DNA of 64,000 nt from Spirosoma telluris (GCA_003259005.1 QLII01000001.1:7245001-7309000), one strand, 5' to 3'; positions 38,722-49,431 are shown, counted from the first letter of the stretch. The notes: generated by a model not told the origin, from the sequence alone. A program made the numbers and translations.

Positions 38722-38729
38722 TACTTTTG
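38722..38729 (+). promoter_or_regulatory. Putative -7 promoter box of the carbamoyltransferase operon
   Basis: TACTTTTG matches TANNTTTG, 27 bases before the ATG at 38757. A TTTA lies upstream but at short spacing. Confidence 0.45.
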
Positions 38730-38756
38730 ACGCCTTGTTTGACTGTATCATAGTTC

Positions 38757-40619
38757 ATGACTATATTAGGTATTTCGGCTTTTTACCACGATTCGGCAGC
38801 CGCATTAATTGAAGATGGCCGTATTGTTGCCGCTGCTCAGGAAGAGCGATTCACTCGTAAAAAGCATGATCCCGGCTTCCCGGCGGAAGCGATTAAATAC
38901 TGTCTTCAATATAGTGGCGCAGACCTTAATAAGTTAGATGCTATTGTTTTTTACGACAAGCCACTGCTGAAATTTGAGCGATTGCTCGAAACCTACTACG
39001 CTTTTGCACCCCAGGGAATTCGGTCATTTCTGCTGTCGATTCCCGTATGGCTAAAAGAAAAACTATTTCTTAAACGGCTCATTCGGGAGGAGTTAGAGAA
39101 ACTCGGGTATGATTCATCTAAAAAGGTGAAACTGCTCTTTCCTGAGCACCATCTCTCGCATGGAGCCAGTGCATTTTACCCATCTCCTTTTGAGCGAGCC
39201 GCTATTCTAACCGTCGATGGGGTGGGCGAATGGGCAACCGCATCTATTGGATTAGGAGAAGGGAAGAATATTTCGATTTTGAAAGAAATGCGATTTCCGC
39301 ATTCATTAGGGCTGCTGTATTCTGCATTTACCTACTTTCTGGGCTTTCGGGTTAATTCTGGGGAGTATAAATTGATGGGTCTGGCGCCTTACGGTGATCC
39401 CAATTCGCCTGATGTGGCCCGGTATATGGCCATCATCAAAGAAAAATTAGTGGATCTTCGCCCAGACGGGTCCATTTGGTTAAATCAGGATTATTTCGAT
39501 TATGCTACGGGCCTGACAATGGTAAAAGAAGCCAAATGGGCAGACCTGTTTGGCTTTCCGAAACGTCAACCCGAAGATGAGCTGAAGGATTATCACTGCA
39601 ACCTGGGACTGGCTATTCAATACCTGACCGAAGAGGTCGTGCTAAACATGGCCCGTGAGGCCAAACGCCTGACTAATGCGGATGCGTTAGTAATGGCAGG
39701 TGGTGTTGCACTGAACTGTGTATCGAATGGGAAATTACAGGCGGCCGGCATTTTTAAGGATATTTTTATTCAGCCTGCAGCTGGTGATGCCGGTGGCGCG
39801 TTAGGGGCCGCTTTGGCAGCCTACCACATTTATTTTGGCAAGGAACGCCAAGTAACCACCGAGCGTGATGCCATGCGGGGCTCTTATTTGGGACCAACTT
39901 TTTCGGACCTCGATGTGGAGCTTATGGCCGTTAAATACAAAGCCGTATCCACTTATTTTGCCAATTTTGACGAATTAAGCACAGAAGCAGCCCGCCTTTT
40001 GGCCGAAGGAAATGTGGTGGGCTGGGTACAGGGCCGGATGGAGTTTGGCCCGAGAGCGCTCGGCGGACGGAGTATTCTGGGTGACCCTCGTAATGCTGAA
40101 ATGCAGAAGAAGCTGAATTTGAAAATCAAATATCGAGAGTCATTTCGACCGTTTGCCCCCTCTGTACTGGCCGAAGATTGTGCTGAATACTTTGACTATG
40201 ATGGTATTTCGCCTTACATGCTCCTGGTGCATCCCGTAGCCGAAAAGCGTCGGACACCCGTTCCTGCCGACTACGCGAGTTTTCCCTTACGTGAAAAATT
40301 GTATTATCAGCGTTCGGATTTGCCCTCAATTACGCACATTGATTACTCGGCCCGCATTCAAACAGTCCATAAAGATACCAATCCACGCTATTATGGCCTG
40401 ATTAATGCTTTCAAAAAACTAACCGGTTACGGCGTCATTGTGAATACCAGTTTCAACGTGCGGGGAGAACCTATCGTTTCGACTCCCGACGATGCCTATC
40501 GCTGCTTTATGCGTACTGAAATGGATTATTTGGTGGTTGGTAATTTCCTTTTCGACAAGCGCAAACAGCCCGAATGGCAGGAGAAGGACAACTGGAAAGA
40601 AGAATTTGTTTTAGATTAA
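38757..40619 (+). CDS. NodU/CmcH family carbamoyltransferase
   Basis: 620 residues. The N-terminal Kae1-like domain opens with GISAFYHDSAAALIEDG and AAQEERFTRKKHD, and has the metal-binding EHHLSHGASAFYPSPF. The C-terminal YrdC-like domain contains GRMEFGPRALGGRSIL and FNVRGEPIV. Family members transfer a carbamoyl group from carbamoyl phosphate to a hydroxyl (nodulation factors, cephalosporins, saxitoxin SxtI). It is followed by SGNH, DUF5989 and SxtJ-like genes at spacings of 34, 2 and 3 bases, so all four are one operon. Confidence 0.93.
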   Translation: MTILGISAFYHDSAAALIEDGRIVAAAQEERFTRKKHDPGFPAEAIKYCLQYSGADLNKLDAIVFYDKPLLKFERLLETYYAFAPQGIRSFLLSIPVWLKEKLFLKRLIREELEKLGYDSSKKVKLLFPEHHLSHGASAFYPSPFERAAILTVDGVGEWATASIGLGEGKNISILKEMRFPHSLGLLYSAFTYFLGFRVNSGEYKLMGLAPYGDPNSPDVARYMAIIKEKLVDLRPDGSIWLNQDYFDYATGLTMVKEAKWADLFGFPKRQPEDELKDYHCNLGLAIQYLTEEVVLNMAREAKRLTNADALVMAGGVALNCVSNGKLQAAGIFKDIFIQPAAGDAGGALGAALAAYHIYFGKERQVTTERDAMRGSYLGPTFSDLDVELMAVKYKAVSTYFANFDELSTEAARLLAEGNVVGWVQGRMEFGPRALGGRSILGDPRNAEMQKKLNLKIKYRESFRPFAPSVLAEDCAEYFDYDGISPYMLLVHPVAEKRRTPVPADYASFPLREKLYYQRSDLPSITHIDYSARIQTVHKDTNPRYYGLINAFKKLTGYGVIVNTSFNVRGEPIVSTPDDAYRCFMRTEMDYLVVGNFLFDKRKQPEWQEKDNWKEEFVLD

Positions 40620-40653
40620 ACTACAATACCTACTCGCCGAAAGACCTGTCCTG

Positions 40654-41823
40654 ATGGGATCAAAACTTGTCTCCAGTGCTGTCCGATTACTTTTGCTCGG
40701 ATTTATAGCTTTCCTTTTTTATTATGGTGATCGACTCCACGTTGGATTCGATTACCCGCATAAAGGCCTGTTTGATAATGTCTATGTTCGATTGGCAAAA
40801 GGGTGTATCCTCGTCCTGATTGTTATCGAACTCTTGCGATGTTATTATTATGGCGTTGTCAAAAATCCCAAACCACCTAAGCTTCTTGGTAATATAGCCA
40901 CCTTGATTGTCCCCATTGTTGGTCTGCTGGTCACGATTGAGATTGTCTTCATGTGTATTTCGCAAAGCCAGGAAGGTGGACTGACGCTGGCATCGCACAT
41001 CTGGTTCGAACGCTACTGGCCACCTATGGTAGGCGATTACCGCGACACGCCAAAAGTTGATACAGTAGGCAAAAAGAATGTATTCGTTCTGGGCGATTCA
41101 TTCACATCGGGCCACGGTCTCAAGTCGGCCGATGAACGATACGGGAATATCCTTGCTGAAAAATTAGGCACAAAAGAGTACGTGACCTACAATCTGGGTA
41201 TATCGGGTTCCGACACCCGTGATGAATACGCCCGATTAGTAAAGTTTGGTAAAAAGCCCGATGTGCTGATTTTACAGTACTTCCCGAACGACATTGAAAA
41301 AGTGGCCCGCGATCATGGCCTGGTTCCGGCAGGATTTGAACCCTACTCTGACCTGCCAAGAGCGGTACAGTCGCTGTTTATTAAGTCGTATCTGCTCAAC
41401 TATTTATACTGGCAGTTTCCGCATGGTAACTTTGCTCCTTTCGACACCTATGCCCGCACGGCATATGGTACACCAGCTATTATTAATGACCACTTAAGCG
41501 ACCTTAACAAATTCATAACCTACGCGCAGGAGAATAACTGCCGATTCTACGTTGTTATGTTTCCGTTCTCTCATAATATTGAAAAAACGGCGGTATACGT
41601 TAAACCGGTAGTCGACTTTTTTCAACGCAATAACGTGCCCATTCTAAACGTGGGTACACTCATGGGTGACATTGCTCCAAACGATCGGGTGGTGGGTCGT
41701 AATGATGGACATGCCAGTGCATTAGTAAACCAACGCGTAGGTGATGCCCTGTTTCGGCTTATGCAGTCGAATCCGGGCACTAGTCAAATGCCATCTGCTA
41801 ACAAACAACTAAACGCAAATTAG
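40654..41823 (+). CDS. Membrane-anchored SGNH/GDSL hydrolase
   Basis: 389 residues. Three hydrophobic helices (about 10-25, 48-64, 78-98) anchor it. The hydrolase domain starts at NVFVLGDSFTSGHG (nucleophile Ser in GDSF) and continues with YNLGISGSDTRDEY and QYFPNDIEK (oxyanion Asn); the catalytic Asp/His pair is in RNDGHASALVNQRVGDAL. SGNH enzymes of such anchored type add or remove O-acetyl groups on glycans. It is part of the carbamoyltransferase operon. Confidence 0.85.
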   Translation: MGSKLVSSAVRLLLLGFIAFLFYYGDRLHVGFDYPHKGLFDNVYVRLAKGCILVLIVIELLRCYYYGVVKNPKPPKLLGNIATLIVPIVGLLVTIEIVFMCISQSQEGGLTLASHIWFERYWPPMVGDYRDTPKVDTVGKKNVFVLGDSFTSGHGLKSADERYGNILAEKLGTKEYVTYNLGISGSDTRDEYARLVKFGKKPDVLILQYFPNDIEKVARDHGLVPAGFEPYSDLPRAVQSLFIKSYLLNYLYWQFPHGNFAPFDTYARTAYGTPAIINDHLSDLNKFITYAQENNCRFYVVMFPFSHNIEKTAVYVKPVVDFFQRNNVPILNVGTLMGDIAPNDRVVGRNDGHASALVNQRVGDALFRLMQSNPGTSQMPSANKQLNAN

Positions 41824-41825
41824 AC

Positions 41826-41975
41826 ATGGAATTTTTGCAGGACATTTTTAAATTCATGAAGCAGCGCAAAAAATGGTGGCTGGCTCCAATGATTATTCTG
41901 CTATTGCTCATTGGTGTTCTTATTGTTATCGGTGGTGGTTCTGCCGTTGCTCCATTTATATACACGTTGTTTTAA
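41826..41975 (+). CDS. DUF5989 (SxtK-like) small membrane protein
   Basis: 49 residues, too short for usual gene finders. MEFLQDIFKFMKQRKKWW is followed by one long membrane helix (APMIILLLLIGVLIVIG) and the ending SAVAPFIYTLF. This matches the DUF5989 family, called SxtK in the saxitoxin cluster, which sits beside carbamoyltransferases. Function unknown. It begins two bases after the SGNH gene stop. Confidence 0.82.
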   Translation: MEFLQDIFKFMKQRKKWWLAPMIILLLLIGVLIVIGGGSAVAPFIYTLF

Positions 41976-41978
41976 GGC

Positions 41979-42341
41979 ATGGATATTACCGAAAAAGTGA
42001 AAGCCCAGTTAGTTATTGTGACTGGGTTGGTGGTATTGTATTTTGTATTTAAATCGCCCTGGTTTCTATATGGAGCTGTTGCTGTTGGCGTATTGAGTCT
42101 GGCTGTTCCCGTTGTGGGCGATCTCATCGTGAAGGCGTGGTTTAAAGTGGCCGAAATACTGGGAAACATCAACGGCAAAATCATTTTGTCGATTCTGTTT
42201 TTTGTATTTTTATTCCCTATTGCTCTTCTATACCGTATGACGTCTAAGAACCCGTTATCTATTAAACGGACGGATGAAAAGTCGTTTTACAACGAACGAA
42301 ACCACCTGTATACTAAAGACGACTTAGAACAGACCTGGTAG
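41979..42341 (+). CDS. SxtJ-like membrane protein
   Basis: 120 residues with three hydrophobic segments (about 10-29, 30-50, 67-85). The C-terminal SFYNERNHLYTKDDLEQTW, after the membrane part, is the conserved tail of SxtJ-type proteins (RxxxY.. KDLExxW pattern). Function unknown; conserved neighbour of carbamoyltransferase and DUF5989 genes. The start follows the DUF5989 stop by three bases. Confidence 0.8.
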   Translation: MDITEKVKAQLVIVTGLVVLYFVFKSPWFLYGAVAVGVLSLAVPVVGDLIVKAWFKVAEILGNINGKIILSILFFVFLFPIALLYRMTSKNPLSIKRTDEKSFYNERNHLYTKDDLEQTW

Positions 42342-42458
42342 TTTCGGCCATAGTCTCTAGTGATGCAACTAGCTGGACGGTCAATTGCCATTGAATCAAT
42401 AGAAGCATATGATTCGCAAAAATAGGGTAGGCTGTATATCGGCGTACCCATTTTTGTT

Positions 42459-42466
42459 TATTTTTG
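42459..42466 (+). promoter_or_regulatory. Putative -7 promoter box of metH
   Basis: TATTTTTG matches TANNTTTG and ends seven bases before the riboswitch P1 helix, placing the RNA start at about 42473. Confidence 0.5.
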
Positions 42467-42472
42467 TAGTAG

Positions 42473-42580
42473 CTTATCCAGAAAGACGGAGGGAACGGAC
42501 CCGATGATGTCTTGGCAACCAACCAATTATCTACAGGAAATGGTGCCAATTTCCTCCCGCTTGTTAGCGGGATAGATAAG
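42473..42580 (+). ncRNA. SAM-I (S-box) riboswitch upstream of metH
   Basis: The P1 helix CTTATC (42473) pairs with GATAAG (42575-42580). The S-box core is clear: GACGGAGGGAACGGACCCGATGA, then TTGGCAACC, then GGTGCCAATTTCC. The class binds S-adenosylmethionine and represses methionine genes, which fits metH directly downstream. The leader from 42581 to the start codon contains AAGAC and GTCTT segments that could form an alternative helix; no standard T-run terminator is obvious, so translation control is possible. Confidence 0.93.
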
Positions 42581-42692
42581 ACTAGCCTTCTGCTGCCTGT
42601 CTTTCTGTTAATAAGTCTTTTCATCTTTTTGGACTTTTTTAAGTGTGCTGTTTGTTAGAAGCCCTAGCAACCATGCCTTCTATAACTCGCTT

Positions 42693-45600
42693 TTGAAAAC
42701 GATATACGAACTTCTGCACGAACGAATCCTCGTCCTTGATGGGGCGATGGGTACCATGATTCAACGGTATAACCTGACGGATGCTGATTACCGGGGTGAG
42801 CGATTTAAAGACTGGCCACACGATCTGAAAGGTAATAACGATTTACTATCCCTAACGAAACCAGCTATAATTCAGGCAATTCATAAGCAGTATCTGGAAG
42901 CTGGTGCTGATATTATCGAAACGAATACCTTCAGCTGTACGACGATTGCCATGGCCGATTACCATATGGAGGCACTGGCTTATGAGCTTAACTATGAGTC
43001 CGCCCGGATTGCGAAAGAGGTTGCTTTTGAGATTACTCAGCAAAATCCGGATAAACCCCGCTTCGTAGCCGGAGCCATGGGACCTACCAACCGTACGGCC
43101 TCCTTGTCGCCTGATGTAAACAACCCTGCTTATCGCGCTGTCACGTTCGATGACCTGGTGGATGCGTATTACGAGCAGGTAAGCGGTTTAGTCGATGGAG
43201 GAGCTGATTTACTACTCGTTGAAACCATCTTCGATACCCTGAATGCGAAGGCGGCTATGTTCGCCATTGACAAGTATTTTAATTTAAATCCGCAGAAAAC
43301 GGTTCTGCCTATTATGATCTCCGGCACCATTACGGATGCCAGTGGTCGGACATTATCGGGGCAGACGACCGAGGCATTTTTATACTCAGTTTCGCATTTG
43401 CCTTTGTTGAGTGTAGGACTTAACTGTGCGCTTGGGGCAGCTTTAATGCGGCCTTATATTCAGACACTCGCTAAAGAAGCCCCGTTCTTCACGTCGGCTT
43501 ACCCCAATGCGGGTTTGCCGAACGAGTTTGGGGAGTATGACGAAACGCCAGACATGATGGCGTTGCAAATCGAGGATTTTATTAAGAGCAATTTTGTCAA
43601 CATTGTGGGTGGTTGCTGCGGCTCTACCCCCGACCATATCCGGGCTATTGCTGATGTAGCGGCAAAATATCCACCCCGGCAATTGCCAGAGGCTGAGCCT
43701 TATCAGAAGTTAAGCGGCCTCGAGCCCCTTAAAATCACGGAACAAACTAACTTCCTGAACGTTGGGGAACGGACAAACGTAACAGGCTCGAAGAAATTTG
43801 CCCGACTTATTAAAGAAGGGAATTTCGACGAAGCCCTGAGTATTGCTCGTGGACAGGTTGAAGGAGGGGCTCAGGTGATTGATATTAACATGGACGAAGG
43901 CATGCTGGATTCGGTGGAGGCCATGACAACCTTCCTGAACCTGATTGCTGCCGAACCTGATATTGCCCGTGTACCCATCATGGTCGATTCCTCAAAATGG
44001 GAGGTTATCGAAGCTGGTCTCAAATGTGTACAGGGGAAAGCCATCGTGAATTCTATTTCGCTCAAAGAGGGAGAAGAAGCGTTTATTGAGCGGGCTAACC
44101 TGGTGAAGCGGTATGGGGCGGCTGCGGTCGTGATGGCGTTTGACGAAACAGGTCAGGCCGACTCGTACGAACGCCGTATTCAGATTTGCGAACGGGCTTA
44201 CCGGATTCTGGTCGATAAAGTAAATTTTGCCCCGCAGGACATTATTTTCGATCCGAATATTCTGACCGTTGCAACCGGTATTGAAGAACATAACAACTAT
44301 GCCGTTGACTTTATCAACGCAACGCGATGGATCAAGCAAAACCTGCCACTGGCGAAGGTGAGTGGCGGGGTCTCGAATATTTCGTTTAGTTTCCGGGGAA
44401 CGATGTCGTGCGTGAAGCGATGCACTCAGCGTTTTTATACCACGCCATCCGGGCTGGAATGGACATGGGAATTGTAAACGCCGGGCAGCTTGAAGTGTAT
44501 GACAGTATTCCCAAAGAGTTACTGGAGCGTTGCGAAGACGTGCTGCTCAATCGGCGGGAGGATGCTACCGAACGCTTAGTGGACTTTGCCGAAACGGTAA
44601 AAGCGAAAGGCAAAGCCATTGTGCAGGATGAAAGCTGGCGGCTGGAACCCGTTCGGGAACGGCTTAAGCATGCGCTTATAAAAGGCATCACTGAATATAT
44701 CGACCAGGACGTTGAAGAAATTCGGCAGCAGGTCGAGCGTCCCCTGCACGTCATCGAAGGGCCACTCATGGATGGCATGAACGTGGTCGGCGATCTGTTT
44801 GGGGCGGGTAAAATGTTCCTGCCGCAGGTCGTGAAATCGGCGCGGGTGATGAAAAAGGCAGTGGCTTACTTGACGCCGTTTATCGAAGCCGAAAAGCTTA
44901 TCGGAGGAGATACCTCCAAGAATGCGGGGAAAATTCTGCTGGCCACGGTTAAAGGGGACGTTCACGACATCGGTAAAAACATCGTTGGTGTGGTGTTGGG
45001 CTGTAATAACTACGAAATTATTGACCTGGGTGTGATGGTGCCAACCCAGAAAATTCTGGATGCCGCCCGCGAGCATAACGTAGATATTATTGGGCTGAGC
45101 GGCCTCATTACGCCATCACTCGATGAAATGGTGGGCGTTGCCAAAGAAATGGAGCGGCAGGGTTTCACGATGCCGTTGCTGATTGGGGGCGCTACAACCT
45201 CGCGTATGCACACGGCGGTTAAGATCGATCCGCACTACTCGGGACCTGTTGTTCACGTACTGGATGCCAGCCGAAGTGTTCCCGTTGCAGGGCGATTAGT
45301 TAGTGATACCGAAGGCACGAAAGAATTAATTTTCAGTGAAATAAAAGCTGAATACGTGAAGCTTCGCGAAGACCACACGAAGCGGCAAAAAGAAAAAGCA
45401 AGCCTAACCATTAATAAAGCTCGTGAGAATCGGACAAAAATAGACTGGAGTGCATTCGAACCGACAAAGCCGACGTTCCTGGGCAATCGTTACTTTGAGG
45501 ATTACGATATTGCCGAGTTAGCTAGCTACATTGACTGGACCCCATTTTTCCAGACCTGGCAGCTGCACGGTAAATACCCGGCTATTTTTGAGGACGCAAT

Positions 45601-46483
45601 TGTTGGTTCGGAAGCCCGGAAGTTGTTTGATGATGCCCAGCAGCTTTTGCAGGAAATTATTGACGGTAAACTCCTGAAAGCTAAGGCTGTGGTTGGCTTT
45701 TACCCCGCCAATTCCGCCGATGATGACGTATTGCTGCACGATTTCGAAGAACATGTTCGTGAGATTCCCTGTGAGCGGCATGGTTCCCATCAGCACATTG
45801 AGTATAAAATCAGTAAGGCTCAGTCGCAAACGGCAGTTAGTCCGGCAGGTGAGCTGATTTACGACACGAAAACGGTGTTGCATTTCCTGCGTCAGCAGAA
45901 CCAGAAAGCGCCTGGTTTGCCCAACTTCTGCCTCTCGGATTTCATTGCTCCTTTAGAAAGTGGTCGGGAAGATTACATTGGGGGATTTGCCGTAACAGCG
46001 GGTATTGGTATCGAGACCTTGCTGGAGAAATACGAGCGTGAGCACGACGACTATAATAGCATTATGGTGAAAGCCCTCGCCGACCGCCTGGCCGAAGCGT
46101 TTGCCGAGCGTATGCACGAGCGGGTTCGGAAAGAGTTCTGGCCGTATGCTGTGGATGAAGATCTGCCAAACGATGCACTGATTAAAGAAGAGTATCAGGG
46201 TATTCGGCCTGCACCAGGCTATCCGGCCTGCCCTGACCATACCGAGAAAGGTACCTTGTTCAATTTGCTGGATGCCAATAAAATTGACATTGAATTAACC
46301 GAAAGCTATGCCATGTATCCGGCTTCATCGGTAAGCGGGTTTTATTTCTCACACCCCGAATCGAAATACTTTGCGCTTGGTAAAATTAACAGAGATCAAA
46401 TTCTGGACTACGCCCAACGGAAGGATATGCCCGTTGAGGAGATTGAAAAGTGGCTGAGCCCAGTGTTGAGTTATGATGCGTAG
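42693..46483 (+). CDS. metH: Cobalamin-dependent methionine synthase (frameshifted)
   Basis: Methylates homocysteine from methyltetrahydrofolate. Domain order is complete: homocysteine domain with Zn cysteines in GLNCALGA and GGCCGSTPDH; folate domain from NVGERTNVTGSKKFARLI; B12 cap and binding domain with DVHDIGKNIVGVVLGCNNYE (cobalt-ligand His); and AdoMet activation domain with RPAPGYPACPDH. A GGGG run at 44395-44398 is one G short; repair gives SFSFRGNDVVREAMHSAF and about 1263 residues, the normal length. The TTG at 42693 (KTIYELLHERILVLDGAMGT) is chosen because it starts where family members do. Confidence 0.95.
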
Positions 46484-46518
46484 TGGAGGGTCTGATTCTT
46501 ACTAGAGTTTAAATAAAC

Positions 46519-46553
46519 AAAAAATCCCCGGAGAAAGCTCTCTGGGGATTTTT
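46519..46553. terminator. Bidirectional terminator between metH and the fasciclin gene
   Basis: AATCCCCGGAGA pairs with TCTCTGGGGATT around AAGC. It has T runs on both strands, so it can end metH (+) and the fasciclin gene (-). Confidence 0.85.
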
Positions 46554-46583
46554 GCATTTGTCGGAGAGAAGTAAGAAAACTAA

Positions 46584-47134
46584 TTACGGCATCAAGACCG
46601 TGTCAATTACGTGGATTACACCGTTCGACTGGTTCACATCAGCAATCGTAACTGTAGAGGTACCCCCTTAGCGTCCATTAATTCAATTTTTTTGCCTTTC
46701 ATCATGGCTGTTAGCGTACCGCCCGATGCCGTTTTTAAGGTTGCTTTCCCACCACCATCCGTGATGGCTTTCATCAGATCAGCTGCACTCATTTTACCCG
46801 GCACAACGTGGTAGGTCAGGATCTTGGTTAGCGTTTCTTTGCTTTCTGGTTTTACCAGTGTTTCAACCGTGCCTTTAGGTAGTTTATCAAAGGCCTTGTT
46901 CGTAGGAGCAAATACGGTAAATGGACCTGGGCCAGACAACGTTTCGACAAGACCAGCGGCTTTAACAGCAGCTACGAGCGTAGTATGGTCTTTCGAATTG
47001 ACGGCATTCTCAATGATATTTTTGGATGGATACATGGGCGCACCACCAACGGTTACTGTTTTTTCCTGGGCAAACGAAACCTGACTGATAGCCAGTAAGC
47101 TAAGTATGGCAAACGTGAATTTGAGCGTCTTCAT
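46584..47134 (-). CDS. Secreted fasciclin-domain protein (frameshifted)
   Basis: About 183 residues with a signal peptide (cleavage after SQVSFAQ). One FAS1 domain: NSKDHTTLVAAVKAAGL, GPGPFTVFAPTNKAFDKLP (H1 motif) and LTYHVVPGKMSAADL (YH motif). A C run at 46663-46667 (G on the sense strand) is one base short; repair gives DAKGGTSTVTIADVNQSNG and the conserved ending GVIHVIDTVLMP. Such proteins mediate adhesion or are abundant envelope proteins. Confidence 0.92.
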
Positions 47135-47572
47135 TGTCGTTGTTCTTTTAAATAAGTTGAAATGTGTACTGAATGCTTTACTGTGTGTCGATCAACGGGA
47201 AGACTTACGGAAGAGATGTAGGGTTTGGATTTAAAGACTAAACATATTTTTTATAATATATTGATTGAGAGTAATATAGCCTATAGGTTGTTTTTTGAAG
47301 AACTGAGATACCCCTAAATGCAGACCGCCGGGCATGTGCCCGGCGGAACTGAGTTTTCAGGAAGGTGATGCTGTAGATGAGAAGGAAAGCTCAAACAAAG
47401 TTGGCGAATAGCACTTCAAATAGATAGGGGAGATCCCCCTATTAACTTACGGGAAAAACACGGTATCAAATACGGGTATTCTCCCGTATTTATTAATAAA
47501 TGAACACTTTGTTATTGTTTATAAGCACGTAAGCCAGTACGTTTGAGTAAACCTACTAACTGTACTTGATCA
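47135..47572. other. Intergenic region with three palindromes
   Basis: About 440 bases without a gene. It contains a perfect 22-base palindrome CCGCCGGGCATGTGCCCGGC (47325-47346, last bases GG), a GGGG/CCCC palindrome near 47426-47442, and AATACGGG/CCCGTATT at 47469-47490. The last two lie about 80-150 bases before the gene at 47573 and could be operators or attenuator hairpins for the downstream signalling genes. Confidence 0.55.
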
Positions 47573-47908
47573 ATGGAAAACAAAGAGAATGATCCCTATC
47601 CAACAGACCCTATCAAGCTCAAGGAAGCTTGTGAACGGTATGAAAAAATGCTGGACTCGGCTGGCCTGAAAAACTTTTTTCGGACTGGCTTCTTTGACGT
47701 AACAGGGCTTGAAAAAATACTGGAAGCAAATCAGTCCAAACATGTCAAAGTATATTATGGCATTGATGAGAAAGACAGGCATTTTTTGTTTATGGCTCCT
47801 ACTCAACCAGATGGCCGCGCTCGGGAAGACATAGACCTAACTGAAGCTGAATGTTGCTGTCAGCACCCTCCATGCCCGCTTGATCAAAGTGATCGTTATG
47901 CGAACTAA
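47573..47908 (+). CDS. Hypothetical cytoplasmic protein, 111 aa
   Basis: A small acidic protein, no signal peptide or membrane helix. It contains KLKEACERYEKMLDSAGLKNFF, a helical stretch, then HVKVYYGIDEKDRHFLFMAPT, and a cysteine cluster ECCCQHPPCPLD near the C terminus that might bind metal. I do not recognise the family. It ends 22 bases before the 7TM gene and likely shares its transcript. Confidence 0.6.
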   Translation: MENKENDPYPTDPIKLKEACERYEKMLDSAGLKNFFRTGFFDVTGLEKILEANQSKHVKVYYGIDEKDRHFLFMAPTQPDGRAREDIDLTEAECCCQHPPCPLDQSDRYAN

Positions 47909-47930
47909 GTGAAATTCTATAATTGTAATT

Positions 47931-48584
47931 ATGTGGGATACATTCCTATACATTGCTCTTATGGGCGTAAGTACTTATCTGTATACCATAAACTACCGAG
48001 TACTAACGCCCCCTCTTCGACTATTAGCCATAAATATAACAGTGACATTCGTTGTCACTGTTTATGCAATTTATGTTTGGCGCATAGAACATAAAGAAAA
48101 TTTGCATGTTTTTAATGTTTTATTAATCATACATTATGTGCTGTATGGTCAATTCTTCAGCAAGTTATTTGATCGGTTTTTTATTAAACGAATGATCTGG
48201 TTGTCAACAGGCTTAGGTGTCTGTATTACATTACTTTTAGTATCGACAATTAAGTCGTGGAATCAATTTAATTCATACGGGTCAATATTATTTGATATGC
48301 TAATATCCTTTTGGTCAGGCTATTATCTGTGGCGAATATTTATTGATGCTAAAGTGGTTGCTCTGGAACGAGAAGCGCTATTTTGGGTTTCGACAGGATT
48401 GTTTTTTACCTGTCTGGGTAATTTTTTTGTACAAGGCTTCATGGATTACTTACTGACAAATTCGGCACCTTATGCGTTGACCGTTTACTGGATTCAGGAG
48501 TTAATGGGATTTGTCCTGTTTGGTACTTTTCTATTGGCATTATATGTCTATTTGCGATATTCGCCCATTAGCAGTAGGCGATAA
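47931..48584 (+). CDS. 7TM-type integral membrane protein, possible sensor partner
   Basis: 217 residues with about seven hydrophobic helices spread over the length, little soluble sequence, and a C-terminal YVYLRYSPISSRR. No enzyme motif was recognised. Six bases separate it from the histidine kinase gene, so it may be the sensing subunit of that system; this is inferred from position. Confidence 0.6.
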   Translation: MWDTFLYIALMGVSTYLYTINYRVLTPPLRLLAINITVTFVVTVYAIYVWRIEHKENLHVFNVLLIIHYVLYGQFFSKLFDRFFIKRMIWLSTGLGVCITLLLVSTIKSWNQFNSYGSILFDMLISFWSGYYLWRIFIDAKVVALEREALFWVSTGLFFTCLGNFFVQGFMDYLLTNSAPYALTVYWIQELMGFVLFGTFLLALYVYLRYSPISSRR

Positions 48585-48589
48585 GCACT

Positions 48590-49431
48590 ATGTCAACATA
48601 CCCATCTGAAGTCATCTTAATTATTTCGATTGGTACACTACTTTTGCTCTCATTAGGAGGCTTCATTACCTTATTATTATTTCTATATAAACAGCGGTAT
48701 AAAACCCATCAGCAGGAGTTAATTGCGCTGGAAGAAATTAATCGGCGCGAAATTCTTCAGGCCCAGTTGGAAACGCAAAATCAAACGCTTCAGCAGATAG
48801 CCCATGAGCTTCACGATAATATAGGTCAGCTTCTTAGCGTAGTGGTCATGCGCCTGAACACGATCGAAGACGAAACGACTGAAACAAATACGGAGCAGTC
48901 GGTTCAGCAAACCCGCGATCTGGTTCGAACCGTTATTGCTGATGTCAGGATGATGTCCAAAACTCTCGATTATGATACCGTAGACCGTTTTGGATTGCTT
49001 CCCAGTTTAACCCTGGAACTGGAGCGTATCGAGCGGGCAGGGCGAATAAAAACCCGGTTAACCACGTTAGGGGAGCCTTATTCGCTTGGGAAACAAACAG
49101 AAATGGTGCTGTTGCGGATGACGCAGGAAGCGCTCAATAATGCGATCAAGCATGCACAGGCCAAGGCCCTTACCATTATAACCGACTATAGCTCCGATAC
49201 TTTTAGATTGGTCATTTCTGACGATGGTAGGGGATTTACGGTATCGGAAGCTACCAGCCGCTCAATTGACCAGGCTGGGTCAGGGCTTGGTAATCTTCAT
49301 CATCGGGCTCACTTATTGGGGGAACTTGTACGGTTAATAGCCAACCCGGTACTGGCTCTCAGATCGATATTCAGATACCCGAAACCAGTCTAGTGATTTG
49401 CCAACCTAGATTTATTTGCTTCTATTTGTAA
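48590..49431 (+). CDS. Membrane histidine kinase, HisKA_3 type (frameshifted)
   Basis: About 280 residues. One N-terminal helix (about 8-32), then a coiled coil and IAHELHDNIGQLLSVVVMRL with phosphoacceptor H75. The catalytic domain has MTQEALNNAIKHAQA (N box) and ISDDGRGF (G1). The frame is lost at the G run 49318-49322, one G short; repair gives AHLLGGTCTVNSQPGTG and an end at 49431. NarX/DesK-like kinases of this kind pair with LuxR-type regulators such as the one at 49720. Confidence 0.88.

Noticed and set aside
42645..42692. Upstream TTG start for metH
   Set aside because: The extra 16 residues have no family counterpart; methionine synthases begin near KTIYELLHERILVLDGAMG.
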